Below, piece after piece: positions 52,950-62,442 of a stretch of DNA of 64,000 nucleotides (the first letter of the stretch is position 1; every line of letters begins with the position of its first letter). A program made the position numbers and the translations under genes. Source of the stretch: an uncultured Verrucomicrobiota bacterium (GTDB lineage: Bacteria; Verrucomicrobiota; Verrucomicrobiia; Limisphaerales; UBA9464); the NCBI GenBank assembly GCA_903907995.1, contig CAIVQH010000018.1, positions 56,755 through 120,754 of the forward strand, in the 5' to 3' direction. Under the pieces are notes generated by a model that was not told where the DNA came from, ran no database searches, and saw only the letters and a list, made by a program, of their open reading frames with translations.

Positions 52950-53572
52950 TTTGCTTTCGCGGCGGCCGCGTTGGATGAAACCCGCAGACGCTCAGAAAGG
53001 CCGGCGGCCCGCTTGGCCTCGGGGGCACCCTGCTTGGCCATGGCTTCCAGGACCGCGGCGGACTCCGCTTCTTTCATGAGCAGAAGAATCTTCCCGACGG
53101 AATCGTCATCCAGTTCGCGGAAAATCTTGGCCGCGCCGTCCGGTGTCATGGTCGAATACATCTTCGCCAGCCGCTTCAGGTTGCCGACCTCATCGCCCTT
53201 GACCTTGGTCAGACTTTTTTCGAAGTCCGTCTGCATCCGCTGCACCTCCTGGATGACGCGGTCGATTTCCTGCCGCTCCACCTGCAGGCGGGAAGCCAGT
53301 TCGTTCAGCCCGTTTTCCCGCGTGGCCAACGATTCCTTCTGCTCACGCAACTCCTTCACGAGCTGCTCGACTTCCGGATTCTGCGGGTCCCAGACCAGCT
53401 TCGGTGCGGCCGGAGTTCCAGCCTTGTGAGGTGCAGCCTTTGTCTTTCTTGCCGTCGGAGCGGGGGCGGCAGCCTGGACGGGCTTAAGGCTGCGCAACTC
53501 CCAGAACGTCGTCCCAAGATAGAGGAGCGCGCCCAGCACGGAGGCCAGCATCGGTGATTGCAAAATCTTCAT
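52946..53572 (-). CDS. MotE-like flagellar chaperone candidate
   Basis: The 208-residue product has an N-terminal membrane segment (SPMLASVLGALLYLGTTFW). A Lys/Ala/Pro linker, a coiled coil (KELREQKESLATRENGLNEL, EVQRMQTDFEKSLTKVKGDE) and a C-terminal MgtE-N/FliG-M-like helical domain follow (LAKMYSTMTPDGAAKIFREL, DDSVGKILLLMKEAESAAVL). This layout matches MotE-type proteins encoded beside fliJ and fliK, which assist stator assembly. It lies between fliJ and fliK in the operon. Naming rests on architecture and position, not close sequence identity. Confidence 0.8.
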   Translation of the reverse strand: MKILQSPMLASVLGALLYLGTTFWELRSLKPVQAAAPAPTARKTKAAPHKAGTPAAPKLVWDPQNPEVEQLVKELREQKESLATRENGLNELASRLQVERQEIDRVIQEVQRMQTDFEKSLTKVKGDEVGNLKRLAKMYSTMTPDGAAKIFRELDDDSVGKILLLMKEAESAAVLEAMAKQGAPEAKRAAGLSERLRVSSNAAAAKAK

Positions 53573-53583
53573 GGCAGTCGTGG

Positions 53584-54030
53584 TCAGGCGTGGGCGGCGA
53601 GGCTGGGCCGCGGTGCAAGATCATCCAGCCAGCGCTGATCCTCACGCTGGAGGTCGCGCTGGTATTCCTGGCGGCATTTGACGTGGTGTTTTTCCACCGC
53701 CTCACGTTCCTGCCGGGCCTTCAGCAGGGCGTGAAAGTGCTGCTGGACGATGCGTTCGGCGTTCTGCAAATCGGCGGCGCACTGGCTGCGGCGTTCCTGG
53801 ATGACCAGGCAGAACTGCTGCCGGCGGCTGACCTGGTGGGCCGGGCAGCCGGCGGTCACAAGCTCCTGGATCTCGAAACGCGCGAGGCTGAGCTCGTGCT
53901 CCACGTCCTCCAGCCGCTTCTGTGCCTGGGCGCGCCGGGCGAGGACGAGGGCGTATTGCTCGCCCGCCTCGTGTTCGCGCCGTTCCCGGAGCATCTGCAC
54001 GGCCTGCAATTTGTAGCGAAACGGTTTCAT
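53584..54030 (-). CDS. fliJ: Flagellar export protein FliJ
   Basis: The 148-residue, fully helical, basic protein opens MKPFRYKLQAVQMLRERREH, the usual FliJ beginning (F.L..VL..R...E). It continues with long heptads (EYALVLARRAQAQKRLEDVE, ALLKARQEREAVEKHHVKCR). FliJ is the central stalk of the export ATPase, linking FliI to the export gate. It is 15 bases after fliI in the operon. Confidence 0.88.
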   Translation of the reverse strand: MKPFRYKLQAVQMLRERREHEAGEQYALVLARRAQAQKRLEDVEHELSLARFEIQELVTAGCPAHQVSRRQQFCLVIQERRSQCAADLQNAERIVQQHFHALLKARQEREAVEKHHVKCRQEYQRDLQREDQRWLDDLAPRPSLAAHA

Positions 54031-54045
54031 GGTCTCAGAGGGTCA

Positions 54046-55419
54046 TCAGTTTTTCCGGGGCGCGGGTGCAGCCGGCTTTTCGCGGTCGGCGGCCTTCATC
54101 ACGTCGGCGAGCAGCTGCCAGCTTTCACGGGCGGAAACGCCCTGTGACACGGCCTGGCGGAGAAAGAGGTTCAGCGGCTCATGCAGGCGGATTGAGCGGT
54201 CCACCGCCGCATTGCTGCCGGGCGGGTAGGCGCCAATGCTGATGAGGTCCTGGTTCTTGCGGTGCACCGCGAGGGCTTCCCGCGCACCGCCGGCCAGGGC
54301 CTGCTGCTCGGTGCTGGTCAGGTCGCGCACGAGGCGGCTGACGCTTTCGAGCACATCAATCGCGGGATAGTGGTTCTGCGTGGCGAGCTCACGCGTGAGC
54401 ACGATGTGGCCATCCAGGATGGAGCGCACCGCGTCGGCGATGGGCTCGTTCATGTCGTCGCCCTCGACCAGCACGGTGAAGAGCCCGGTGATCGAGCCCT
54501 GTTCGCCGGTGCCCGCCCGCTCCAGCAACTGGGGCAGGAGTGAAAACACCGAGGGCGTGTAGCCGCGTGTGGCCGGCGGCTCGCCGACGGCCAGGCCGAT
54601 CTCGCGTTGGGCCATCGCGAAACGGGTCACGGAATCCATCATCAGCAGGACGTTCTTTCCCGTGTCGCGGAAGTGTTCCGCGATGGTCATGGCGACGAAC
54701 GCCCCCTTGAGCCGGGCCAGGGCCGGGTCATTGGAAGTCGCCACCACGATCACGGATTTGCGGCGGCCCGCCTCATCCAGATCTTTCTCCAGAAACTCTC
54801 GCACCTCGCGCCCGCGTTCGCCGATGAGGGCGATCACGTTCACGTCGGCTTCGGCACGGCTCGCCATCATGCCCAGCAGGGTGGACTTGCCGACGCCGCT
54901 GCCGGCGAAGATGCCGAGCCGCTGGCCGCGACCGCAGGGAACGAAGGTGTCCAGCGCCTTGATGCCGGTCTGGAACGGCAGCTGGATGCGCTGGCGACGG
55001 AGCGGGTGGGGAGGCTGGACGTTGACGGGGATGTGCCGGTCCGCTTCCAGCGAGCCGCGTCCGTCAATGGGATTGCCCAGTCCGTCGAGCACCCGGCCCA
55101 GCAGTTTGTCCCCGACCGGTGCCTGCAGGGGCCGGCCCAGGGCGATGACTTCGCTTCCGGGCTGGATGCCGTGCGTTTCGCCCAGCGGCATCAGCAGCAC
55201 ATGCCGGTCGCGGAACCCTACGACTTCCGCCAGCGTGGAACCGTCGCGCCGCGCCGACTCGATGCGGCAGACCTCGCCGACACCGGCCAGCGGGCCTTCG
55301 GACTCGATGATGAGCCCGATCACCTGGGCCACGCGGCCGCGGTTTTGCAGCACGCGTGTGCCGCGCACCTTTTCGGTCAGTTGCTTCAGCCGGCTCGGAA
55401 ATGGAAGCGGGGCGGTCAT
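54046..55419 (-). CDS. fliI: Flagellar export ATPase FliI
   Basis: The 457-residue product is full length. Walker A is IFAGSGVGKSTLLGMMA. Walker B is around KNVLLMMDSVTRFAMAQREI. Other family sequences are LLGRVLDGLGNPIDGRGSL, IKALDTFVPCGRGQRLGIFA, GEPPATRGYTPSVFSLLPQL and LVEGDDMNEPIADAVRSILD. The last part carries GAYPPGSNAAVDRSIRLHEP. FliI forms a hexamer that releases cargo from chaperones at the export gate. It overlaps fliH by one base. Confidence 0.97.
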   Translation of the reverse strand: MTAPLPFPSRLKQLTEKVRGTRVLQNRGRVAQVIGLIIESEGPLAGVGEVCRIESARRDGSTLAEVVGFRDRHVLLMPLGETHGIQPGSEVIALGRPLQAPVGDKLLGRVLDGLGNPIDGRGSLEADRHIPVNVQPPHPLRRQRIQLPFQTGIKALDTFVPCGRGQRLGIFAGSGVGKSTLLGMMASRAEADVNVIALIGERGREVREFLEKDLDEAGRRKSVIVVATSNDPALARLKGAFVAMTIAEHFRDTGKNVLLMMDSVTRFAMAQREIGLAVGEPPATRGYTPSVFSLLPQLLERAGTGEQGSITGLFTVLVEGDDMNEPIADAVRSILDGHIVLTRELATQNHYPAIDVLESVSRLVRDLTSTEQQALAGGAREALAVHRKNQDLISIGAYPPGSNAAVDRSIRLHEPLNLFLRQAVSQGVSARESWQLLADVMKAADREKPAAPAPRKN

Positions 55420-56006
55420 CAGGGCTCCAAAGCTTGGCGCAGCATCTCCAGCTTGGTTTCACGGCGGCCATCAATCACCCCGAGCCGGGTCTGCACGAGG
55501 CAGCCGCCCCGGGTGACTTCGGAGGAGGGTTCCAGGCGCATGCGGTCGCCCCCGATGTTGGTGGTCAGCAACGGCGAGCCGGCCTGTTCCAGCAGGGCGA
55601 TATCCTCGGGATGCAGCAGCACCCGGATATTGGCCTTGTCCTCGATCTCGGCGAGCGACTCCTGCACGACTGCCGCAACCTGTTCCTCAGTGATGGGCAG
55701 GCCGGCGACCAGCTTTCGGGCGGCCGCGAGTGCGAGCGCGATGAGAGCCGTCTCGCAGTCACGGGCGACGGTGGTCACGCCTTCGCCCAGAGATTTCAGC
55801 ACACCATCACGGAGCCGGGCAAAGCCCGCCCGTTCCTGCTGCAACCGTTCGGCGGCGGCCTGTTCCGCCTCCTGCCGGCCACGCTCGTAGCTCGCCGCCT
55901 CGCGCTCGCGGATGCGCGCGTCCAGCGTCTCGCTGTGCCCGGGCTGGGCCAGCAGGGCGCCGTGCAGCGGCGAGGCGAGCGTGATGGACTGGCTGAGCTT
56001 TTTCAC
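55419..56006 (-). CDS. fliH: Flagellar assembly protein FliH
   Basis: The 195-residue product has a helical N-terminal half (EREAASYERGRQEAEQAAAE), then the conserved C-terminal domain that binds FliI: DCETALIALALAAARKLVAG, VAAVVQESLAEIEDKANIRV, LLHPEDIALLEQAGSPLLTT, GGCLVQTRLGVIDGRRETKL. FliH is the stator-like regulator that holds FliI near FliN. It overlaps fliG by 4 bases upstream and fliI by 1 downstream, so translation of the three is coupled. Confidence 0.92.
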   Translation of the reverse strand: MKKLSQSITLASPLHGALLAQPGHSETLDARIREREAASYERGRQEAEQAAAERLQQERAGFARLRDGVLKSLGEGVTTVARDCETALIALALAAARKLVAGLPITEEQVAAVVQESLAEIEDKANIRVLLHPEDIALLEQAGSPLLTTNIGGDRMRLEPSSEVTRGGCLVQTRLGVIDGRRETKLEMLRQALEP

Positions 56007-57046
56007 GTGGCCGCCTTCTCATTGGGATCGCCAAGCTCGATCTCGCCCTCGCTTTCGAGGCGGCGGACGGTCTCGATGATGCGCATCTGGGCCGCCTCGA
56101 TGTCCCGCAGCTTGAGCGGGCCCATGAGGCTGATTTCCTCGGCGACCGTTTCGGCCGCACGCTTGGAGAGGGAGCTGAGGATGAGGTTCTTGAGCTTGTC
56201 GCTCGCCGTCTTGAGGGAGACTGCGAGGTCGCGGATATCCACCTCGCGGAGGACGCGCTGGACGGCCGAGGGATCGAGATTCGAAAGGTCCTCGAAGGTG
56301 AACATCTTCTGCCGGATGGCCTGGCTGAGCTCCGGGTTGCGTTCCTCGAGGGTGATGAGGAACGACTTGCTGAGATTCTTGTCGAGCGCGTTGAGCAGGT
56401 CGGCGGCAGACTTCACGCCGCCCGTCTGGTTGAGCGCGCGCGTGTGCTTGCCGCCCAGGCGCCGGTTGATGACCTCGACGATCTTTTCCACCACCTCGAT
56501 CGGGGTGGCGGAAAGGGTGGCCAGGCGTTCGATGACCTCCCCGCGCAGATCCTGCCGGAGCATGAGCAGGAGCTGCGACGCCTTGTCCGGGGGCAGGTAG
56601 CTGGTGATCAGGGCGATGGTCTGGGCCTGCTCCTGCTTGATCAGGTTGAAAATCTGGCGCGCCTCCAGGTCGACGATCTGCTGGATCGCGGCGACGGACG
56701 GGCGCTGCGGGGCCACGCGGCTGATGATGTTCGACGCCTTGAAGAGGCCCACGGCCTTTTCCAGCGTGGTCTGGGTGAACTCGATGCCGCCGCGGATCGA
56801 CGTGCTGGCCTGCACGGCCACATCGCTGAACTCGTTCAGGATCTCCTGCTGCAGCTCCTGCGTGAGCAGGGGCATCTTCGTCATTTCGCTGATGACCGCC
56901 TCCAGCTCGTGCTCGTCCAGCTGCTTCATCAGCTGCGAGGCGGACTCCTGGCCCAGGGTGATCAGCAGGGCGGCCAGCTTCTGCACCTTGGTGAACTTGG
57001 CAATGTCGGCAATGGCCGTTGTCTTGGCTTCCGAATGGGCTTCCAT
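56003..57046 (-). CDS. fliG: Flagellar motor switch protein FliG
   Basis: The ATG at 57046 (MEAHSEAKTTAIADIAKFTK) sits 2 bases after the fliF stop and gives 347 residues; the track start would overlap fliF. Three domains are seen. The N-terminal (VQKLAALLITLGQESASQLM, LTQELQQEILNEFSD) binds FliF. The middle (IALITSYLPPDKASQLLLML, NLSKSFLITLEERNPELSQA) binds FliM. The C-terminal (FEDLSNLDPSAVQRVLREVD, LKLRDIEAAQMRIIETVRRL) holds the charged torque helix. Confidence 0.97.
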   Translation of the reverse strand: MEAHSEAKTTAIADIAKFTKVQKLAALLITLGQESASQLMKQLDEHELEAVISEMTKMPLLTQELQQEILNEFSDVAVQASTSIRGGIEFTQTTLEKAVGLFKASNIISRVAPQRPSVAAIQQIVDLEARQIFNLIKQEQAQTIALITSYLPPDKASQLLLMLRQDLRGEVIERLATLSATPIEVVEKIVEVINRRLGGKHTRALNQTGGVKSAADLLNALDKNLSKSFLITLEERNPELSQAIRQKMFTFEDLSNLDPSAVQRVLREVDIRDLAVSLKTASDKLKNLILSSLSKRAAETVAEEISLMGPLKLRDIEAAQMRIIETVRRLESEGEIELGDPNEKAAT

Positions 57047-57048
57047 GG

Positions 57049-58674
57049 TCACTTGGATTTGCTCCGGTTCATCCACGAGCGGATGGCTTGGGCCATGTTA
57101 TTGGGGTTGTCGCGGATCAGCTGGTTCAGCACATCGACGGTCACGATGCCGCCGGGCAGGGGCGACTTGCCGTTTTCGAGGTGGCCGTTGGCCTTGCTTT
57201 CCGCGCCGGCGGTGGCGAAGTCCCCGATGGGAATCCCGAGCGGGATGTTCTCCATCGGCGTCTTCTGGAAGGTGCGCCAGAAGAGGCCCAAAATGGCGAG
57301 TCCAAGGACGGGATAGATCAGCTTGGTACCCAGCCCGATCCAGAACTGCTTGCGCTCATCCTTATCGAGCTTGTCGGTCAGCTCCACCGCCTGCTGGTCG
57401 TTGAAGGGCATTTCCTCCAGCGTGATCTCATCCAGCCGTTGGGCGTCGCCGCCCTCCTGGATGCCCAGTGCGCTCTGGACGATATGCTTCAGCTTCAGCA
57501 GCTCCTCGGGGCTGCGCGGGTTGGCGACCCGGTTGGTGGCCGTGGTCGTCATGCGCGCCGCCACGAACACGGCGGCGGAAACCCGCTTCAGGCCGCCGGC
57601 GGTCTGCGTGAGGCTGCTGGTGGACTTGTTGATCTCGAACTGGGTGTTCGCTACCTTCTTCCTCGTGTTGGTCCGGTTGGCGGTGAGGTTGGAGGTCGGG
57701 GAATTGGTCTCCGCGTTGGCGTTGACGGTCACGCCCGGCACGCCGGCGTTGGGCGTGGTGGTGGTGGTGTCGGTGTTTTCGTCGTTGAGCGTGGTGGTGC
57801 GGATCACCTGGCCCTCGGGATCAAACTTCTCCTCGGTCCGCGTCTGGCTGTCGAAGTTGATGTCGGCGGACACGCGGACCACGGCCTGGCCGGGGCCGAG
57901 CACCTTTTCCAGCATCCCCTCCGCCTTCTTGGCGAGGTAATGTTCAAGCTCCTTGCGCGCCCCGAGCTGGGTGGTGGTCATGCCCGCGAGCGAATTCTCA
58001 TCGGAATTCTCCGAAAGCACGTTGCCCTGGTTGTCCACGACCGAGACAAAGTTCGCCTGCAATCCCTCGACCGAGTTCGCCACCAGGAAGCGGATCGCAT
58101 TCACCGTCTGGGGCGGTAGCGTGGCATTGCCGCGCACGCGGACGAAGACGGAGGCGGTCGGCTTGCGGGTGTTGTCCACCAGCAGCCGGTTTTCCGGCAT
58201 GACGATCATCACCCGGGCGCTCTCGATGCTGTCCACCTGGCCGATGGTCCGGGCGAGTTCGCCCTGCACCGCGCGGAGGTAGTTGGCGCGCTGCACGAAG
58301 TCGGAGATACCAAACGCCGGCTTGTCAAAAATCTCGAACCCGACGCCGTCGCCGGCGCGCGGGATTCCTTTTGCGGCGAGCTGCATCCGCATCAGATGAA
58401 CCTTGTCGGCGGGCACCAGGATGGAACCGCCGGCACGGCTGATCTGATAGGGCACCTTGGCGTCATCCAGCGCGGCGACGACCTTGGCGGCTTCGGCCTC
58501 CTCGAGGCGGCCGTAGAGCAGGGCGTAATCGGTCCGGTTGGACCAGACGGCAATGCCCACGAGGCCGGCGACGAGCGCGAGGCCGGCCACCACCATGGTG
58601 ACGCGCTGGTTCAGGCCAAGCTGCTTCCAGATGGAGAGCAGCTGTTGGAGAATTTGTGCGGGAGAGTCTTTCAC
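57049..58674 (-). CDS. fliF: Flagellar MS-ring protein FliF
   Basis: The 541-residue product has TM1 at about 26-46 (VTMVVAGLALVAGLVGIAVW) and TM2 near 460-480 (LGTKLIYPVLGLAILGLFW). Between them are the ring-building motifs ALLYGRLEEAEAAKVVAALD, IPRAGDGVGFEIFDKPAFGI, AVQGELARTIGQVDSIESAR, VMIVMPENRLLV and VNAIRFLVANSVEGLQANFV. The C-terminus (VLNQLIRDNPNNMAQAIRSW) is the FliG-binding tail. FliF builds the membrane platform of the motor and houses the export gate. It follows fliE by 22 bases. Confidence 0.97.
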   Translation of the reverse strand: MKDSPAQILQQLLSIWKQLGLNQRVTMVVAGLALVAGLVGIAVWSNRTDYALLYGRLEEAEAAKVVAALDDAKVPYQISRAGGSILVPADKVHLMRMQLAAKGIPRAGDGVGFEIFDKPAFGISDFVQRANYLRAVQGELARTIGQVDSIESARVMIVMPENRLLVDNTRKPTASVFVRVRGNATLPPQTVNAIRFLVANSVEGLQANFVSVVDNQGNVLSENSDENSLAGMTTTQLGARKELEHYLAKKAEGMLEKVLGPGQAVVRVSADINFDSQTRTEEKFDPEGQVIRTTTLNDENTDTTTTTPNAGVPGVTVNANAETNSPTSNLTANRTNTRKKVANTQFEINKSTSSLTQTAGGLKRVSAAVFVAARMTTTATNRVANPRSPEELLKLKHIVQSALGIQEGGDAQRLDEITLEEMPFNDQQAVELTDKLDKDERKQFWIGLGTKLIYPVLGLAILGLFWRTFQKTPMENIPLGIPIGDFATAGAESKANGHLENGKSPLPGGIVTVDVLNQLIRDNPNNMAQAIRSWMNRSKSK

Positions 58675-58696
58675 GGGGATTTAGGGGTCGGCCGGT

Positions 58697-59149
58697 TCAG
58701 ACCTGCATGCGCATGAGTTCCTGATACGAATCGAGAAGCTTGTTGCGGACCTCGACCATCAGCTGAAAGGAAACGCTGGCCTCCTCCATGGAGATCATCG
58801 CCTGGTGCAGCGAGACGTTCTGGCCGCTGAGCAGCCCGGTGACCATGTCGGAGGAGGCGGCGCCCTTGCTGTTCACGTCCTTGACCATGTTCCCGAGCAT
58901 GTCCCCGAAGGAATCGCCGTTCGGGCCGGAGCTGGCCATCACGCGCGCCACGTCCGAATTGCCGCCCAGGGTGCTGGTGGGCAGGGTGGCCTGCGAGGCG
59001 AGGGAATTCCCCAGAGTCTGCAATTCCGCCAAAGGAATGTTTCCCGGCAGCTTGCCCAGCGCGTCTTTCGCCCCCGGCAGATTCTGCAGGGAGGAAAGAC
59101 CCTGCAGATCCTTCATGGGCAGGGACTGGATGGCGGAAAGCGGGCTCAT
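58697..59149 (-). CDS. fliE: Flagellar hook-basal body protein FliE
   Basis: The 150-residue product has a variable N-terminal half and the conserved C-terminal FliE region: SFGDMLGNMVKDVNSKGAAS, DMVTGLLSGQNVSLHQAMIS, MEEASVSFQLMVEVRNKLLD and SYQELMRMQV. FliE joins the MS ring to the proximal rod. It is longer than the usual 100-110 residues because of an extended N-terminus. It lies between flgC and fliF. Confidence 0.95.
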   Translation of the reverse strand: MSPLSAIQSLPMKDLQGLSSLQNLPGAKDALGKLPGNIPLAELQTLGNSLASQATLPTSTLGGNSDVARVMASSGPNGDSFGDMLGNMVKDVNSKGAASSDMVTGLLSGQNVSLHQAMISMEEASVSFQLMVEVRNKLLDSYQELMRMQV

Positions 59150-59177
59150 GCGTCGGGCGAATCATCCGGGCGGTTCC

Positions 59178-59612
59178 TCACCGCTTGCCGATTGAAAGCG
59201 TCTGCTGGGCGAGGTTCCGCGAGGTCTTGGCCACCGCGAGATTGGCTTCGAAGGCCCGCGAGGAGGTGATCATGTCGGCCATCTCCTCGTGAATGTTGAT
59301 GTCGGGCACTTCCACCATGCCGGTCTGCGGGTTCGCGTCGGGATGGCCCGGGCTGTAAATCAGGCGGGGCGGACGCTGGTCCTTGTCGATCCGCGCCACA
59401 TGCAGGAGCTGCACGCCGCTGCCGGGCAGGTCGCCCTGCTGCTGGTTCGACAGCACGGTCTCAAACACGACCTGGCGGCGCTGGAACGGCTTGCCGTCGA
59501 TGCCCCGCGTCGTGTTGGCGTTGGCGATGTTCTGCGAAACCACCTCCATGCGGATACGCTCGGCATTGAGGGCCGAAGCGGTGCTTTGCAGTCCGGGAAT
59601 GAGTTGGATCAT
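59178..59612 (-). CDS. flgC: Flagellar basal-body rod protein FlgC
   Basis: The 144-residue rod protein has the family N-terminus TASALNAERIRMEVVSQNIA with NANTTRGIDGKPFQRRQVVF. It carries YSPGHPDANPQTGMVEVPDI, the diagnostic FlgC loop. The C-terminal NIHEEMADMITSSRAFEANL and AVAKTSRNLAQQTLSIGKR complete the helical core. It is 13 bases after flgB. Confidence 0.96.
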   Translation of the reverse strand: MIQLIPGLQSTASALNAERIRMEVVSQNIANANTTRGIDGKPFQRRQVVFETVLSNQQQGDLPGSGVQLLHVARIDKDQRPPRLIYSPGHPDANPQTGMVEVPDINIHEEMADMITSSRAFEANLAVAKTSRNLAQQTLSIGKR

Positions 59613-59625
59613 AAATCTTAGGGGC

Positions 59626-60009
59626 TCAGGCGGAGTGACCGGTGATGGCCAGGCGGAGGCGGAGCAGGGAACCGGTGATCAGCTGGGTCTCCAGGGAATG
59701 CTCCATCGAGTTCTGGTTCATCTGGAGGAGTTCATTCTCCATCTGCACCGTGTTGCCGTCGCGGTTCGAGGCGGTGGCGGTGTAATCAACCCCGAGGGAG
59801 GGTTTCATGGCAGCCATGCGGTCGGTATCCCCGGCGGCGACGGCCTGCTTCAGCTCCGCCTGAAACGAGGGGGAGACATCAATCCGCTTGTAGTTGGGCG
59901 TTTCAAGGTTCGCCAGGTTGCTGGAGATGGCCTCGTGCCGGAGCACGGTGACATCCAGCATGGACTTGGCGGCCTGATACGTCGGCTGATCGAAAATGGC
60001 GTTGACCAT
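59626..60009 (-). CDS. flgB: Flagellar basal-body rod protein FlgB
   Basis: The ATG at 60009 (MVNAIFDQPTYQAAKSMLDV) is preferred over 60021, because FlgB proteins usually begin with this sequence and it leaves a 20-base leader after the predicted sigma-54 start site. That gives 127 residues. Conserved parts are LRHEAISSNLANLETPNYKR and the C-terminal QMNQNSMEHSLETQLITGSL LRLRLAITGHSA. It is the first gene of the 15-gene flagellar operon and forms the proximal rod with FlgC and FliE. Confidence 0.95.
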   Translation of the reverse strand: MVNAIFDQPTYQAAKSMLDVTVLRHEAISSNLANLETPNYKRIDVSPSFQAELKQAVAAGDTDRMAAMKPSLGVDYTATASNRDGNTVQMENELLQMNQNSMEHSLETQLITGSLLRLRLAITGHSA

Positions 60010-60039
60010 GATTTCCGGCACTCACCGGCAAGCCCCTTC

Positions 60040-60055
60040 AGCACCCGGTATGCCA
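60040..60055 (-). promoter_or_regulatory. Sigma-54 promoter candidate for the flagellar operon
   Basis: On the minus strand TGGCATACCGGGTGCT fits TGGCAC-N5-TTGCA at -24 and -12 with correct spacing. The predicted start site near 60029 is 20 bases before the flgB ATG at 60009. Only two bases differ from the box before the efflux operon. Confidence 0.65.
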
Positions 60056-60323
60056 TGCGGCAAAAATGGCCGGTTTGGGCCGGTTTCGAGGGGTGGCGGG
60101 TCAGATGGGGCAAATCCTTCCCGGTACCCCTAATGGCTGCTAGGCAAGGAACTCCGGCCAGGGATTGGGGTGTCCGCGATTGCCTACCGCACGGATTCGA
60201 GGTGCCCATCTGCCCACTCTCTCACTGAATGACGCACTGGTTTACTGGCTTACTGCCCCGCTCCGCGCTTCGCAGACTTTTCCCACTTCCCGCCACGCGG
60301 CCCTGCGTTAACTTCACCCGCAC

Positions 60324-61550
<1,227 letters not shown>

Positions 61551-61607
61551 GTTGCCTTACTTATCTGCGAGGCTCCTGTTCGAGAGCGACCAATAGCCAG
61601 AAGGGTG

Positions 61608-61680
61608 GTAGGGCGAGCGTCCCCGCGAGCCGTGCCGCCCCAGACCGAGGCCGCCTCGGCTCGCGCGGACGCTCGCCCCA
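61608..61680. repeat. REP-like inverted pair upstream of the RAYT gene
   Basis: GTAGGGCGAGCGTCCCCGCG AGCCG (61608-61632) faces CGGCTCGCGCGGACGCTCGC CCC (61657-61679). Further single copies lie inside the next gene (62092), just after it (62361) and at the window end (63933-64000). Confidence 0.85.
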
Positions 61681-61716
61681 GCGTGCGCTTTGCAAGTTTA
61701 TGGCTGCGTAACACAA

Positions 61717-62349
61717 ATGAACGCCTCGTCTGGCGACAATCTTCCTCAGCGGCACAATCCAGCGACCGGTGTTCGCATCGATCTCGGCCAGCCGAACATG
61801 GTGTTGCTGACCGTGGCTACCAAGAAGCGTGACCCTTGGATCGCCAACGAGACCGCCTACCGACTGCTGCATGAGGCCTGGTCGGAAGCCACTGCTTGGT
61901 TGGTGGGAGATTACCTGCCGATGCCGGATCACTTGCACTGCTTCTGTGCACCGCATGATCTGAGCGTCGATATCGAGACTTGGATCGCTTATTGGAAACG
62001 AGAGTTTGCGCTGAAACGGAAGAGGCTCACGGGGAAGCCTGACTTGCCGGACGGTCTGGGTAAGACATCGGCTTCTATGGCTGTCGGGCCTCGGCTCGCG
62101 GGGACGCTCGCCCCACCCGGCGCCGGGTTAGGTGGGGCCGCCAACGTGCGGGGTGGCGTTGGGCAAAAGACGTTACCCGAATGGAAGTTCCAGTCACGCG
62201 GGTGGCATCATCGGTTACGTCATGGAGACAGCTATTCGGTGAAGTGGACATATGTGCAGGAAAATCCGGTGCGTAAGAATCTTTGCCAACGCATGGAAGA
62301 TTGGCCGTACAAGGGCAGGGTGTTCGACCTGTTCTGGTCCGGCCAATGA
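61717..62349 (+). CDS. REP-associated tyrosine transposase (RAYT, Y1/IS200-like)
   Basis: The track start is a TTG; the ATG at 61717 (MNASSGDNLPQRHNPATGVR) gives 210 residues. The HUH-type core is VGDYLPMPDHLHCFCAP, with H-x-H metal ligands. The catalytic Tyr lies in YSVKWTYVQENPVRKNL, followed by MEDWPYKGRVFDL. This is the RAYT layout, an enzyme that nicks and rejoins REP palindromes as single strands. The protein is interrupted at about residues 120-145 by a translated REP copy (GPRLAGTLAPPGAGLGG), so activity may be reduced. No IS200-type ends beyond the REP copies are visible. Confidence 0.85.
   Translation: MNASSGDNLPQRHNPATGVRIDLGQPNMVLLTVATKKRDPWIANETAYRLLHEAWSEATAWLVGDYLPMPDHLHCFCAPHDLSVDIETWIAYWKREFALKRKRLTGKPDLPDGLGKTSASMAVGPRLAGTLAPPGAGLGGAANVRGGVGQKTLPEWKFQSRGWHHRLRHGDSYSVKWTYVQENPVRKNLCQRMEDWPYKGRVFDLFWSGQ
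62092..62118 (-). repeat. REP copy inside the RAYT coding sequence
   Basis: CGGCTCGCGGGGACGCTCGC CCCACCC is the reverse of the flanking REP units. CGGCGCCG and a GGTGGGG arm follow, so the stretch CCCCACC...GGTGGGG folds as a hairpin. The reading frame of the transposase stays open through it. Confidence 0.8.
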
Positions 62350-62360
62350 CCCGGCGTCGG

Positions 62361-62385
62361 GTGGGGCGAGCGTCCCCGCGAGCCG
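62361..62385 (+). repeat. REP copy directly after the RAYT gene
   Basis: GTGGGGCGAGCGTCCCCGCG AGCCG is 11 bases past the RAYT stop and in the same orientation as the left unit of the upstream pair. The arms give the element a REP-RAYT-REP layout. Confidence 0.85.
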
Positions 62386-62442
62386 TCAGCCATGCGGCAA
62401 TCTTCGTACCGCGAGCGTCCCCCTTTTGTCCTCCTGTTGCCG

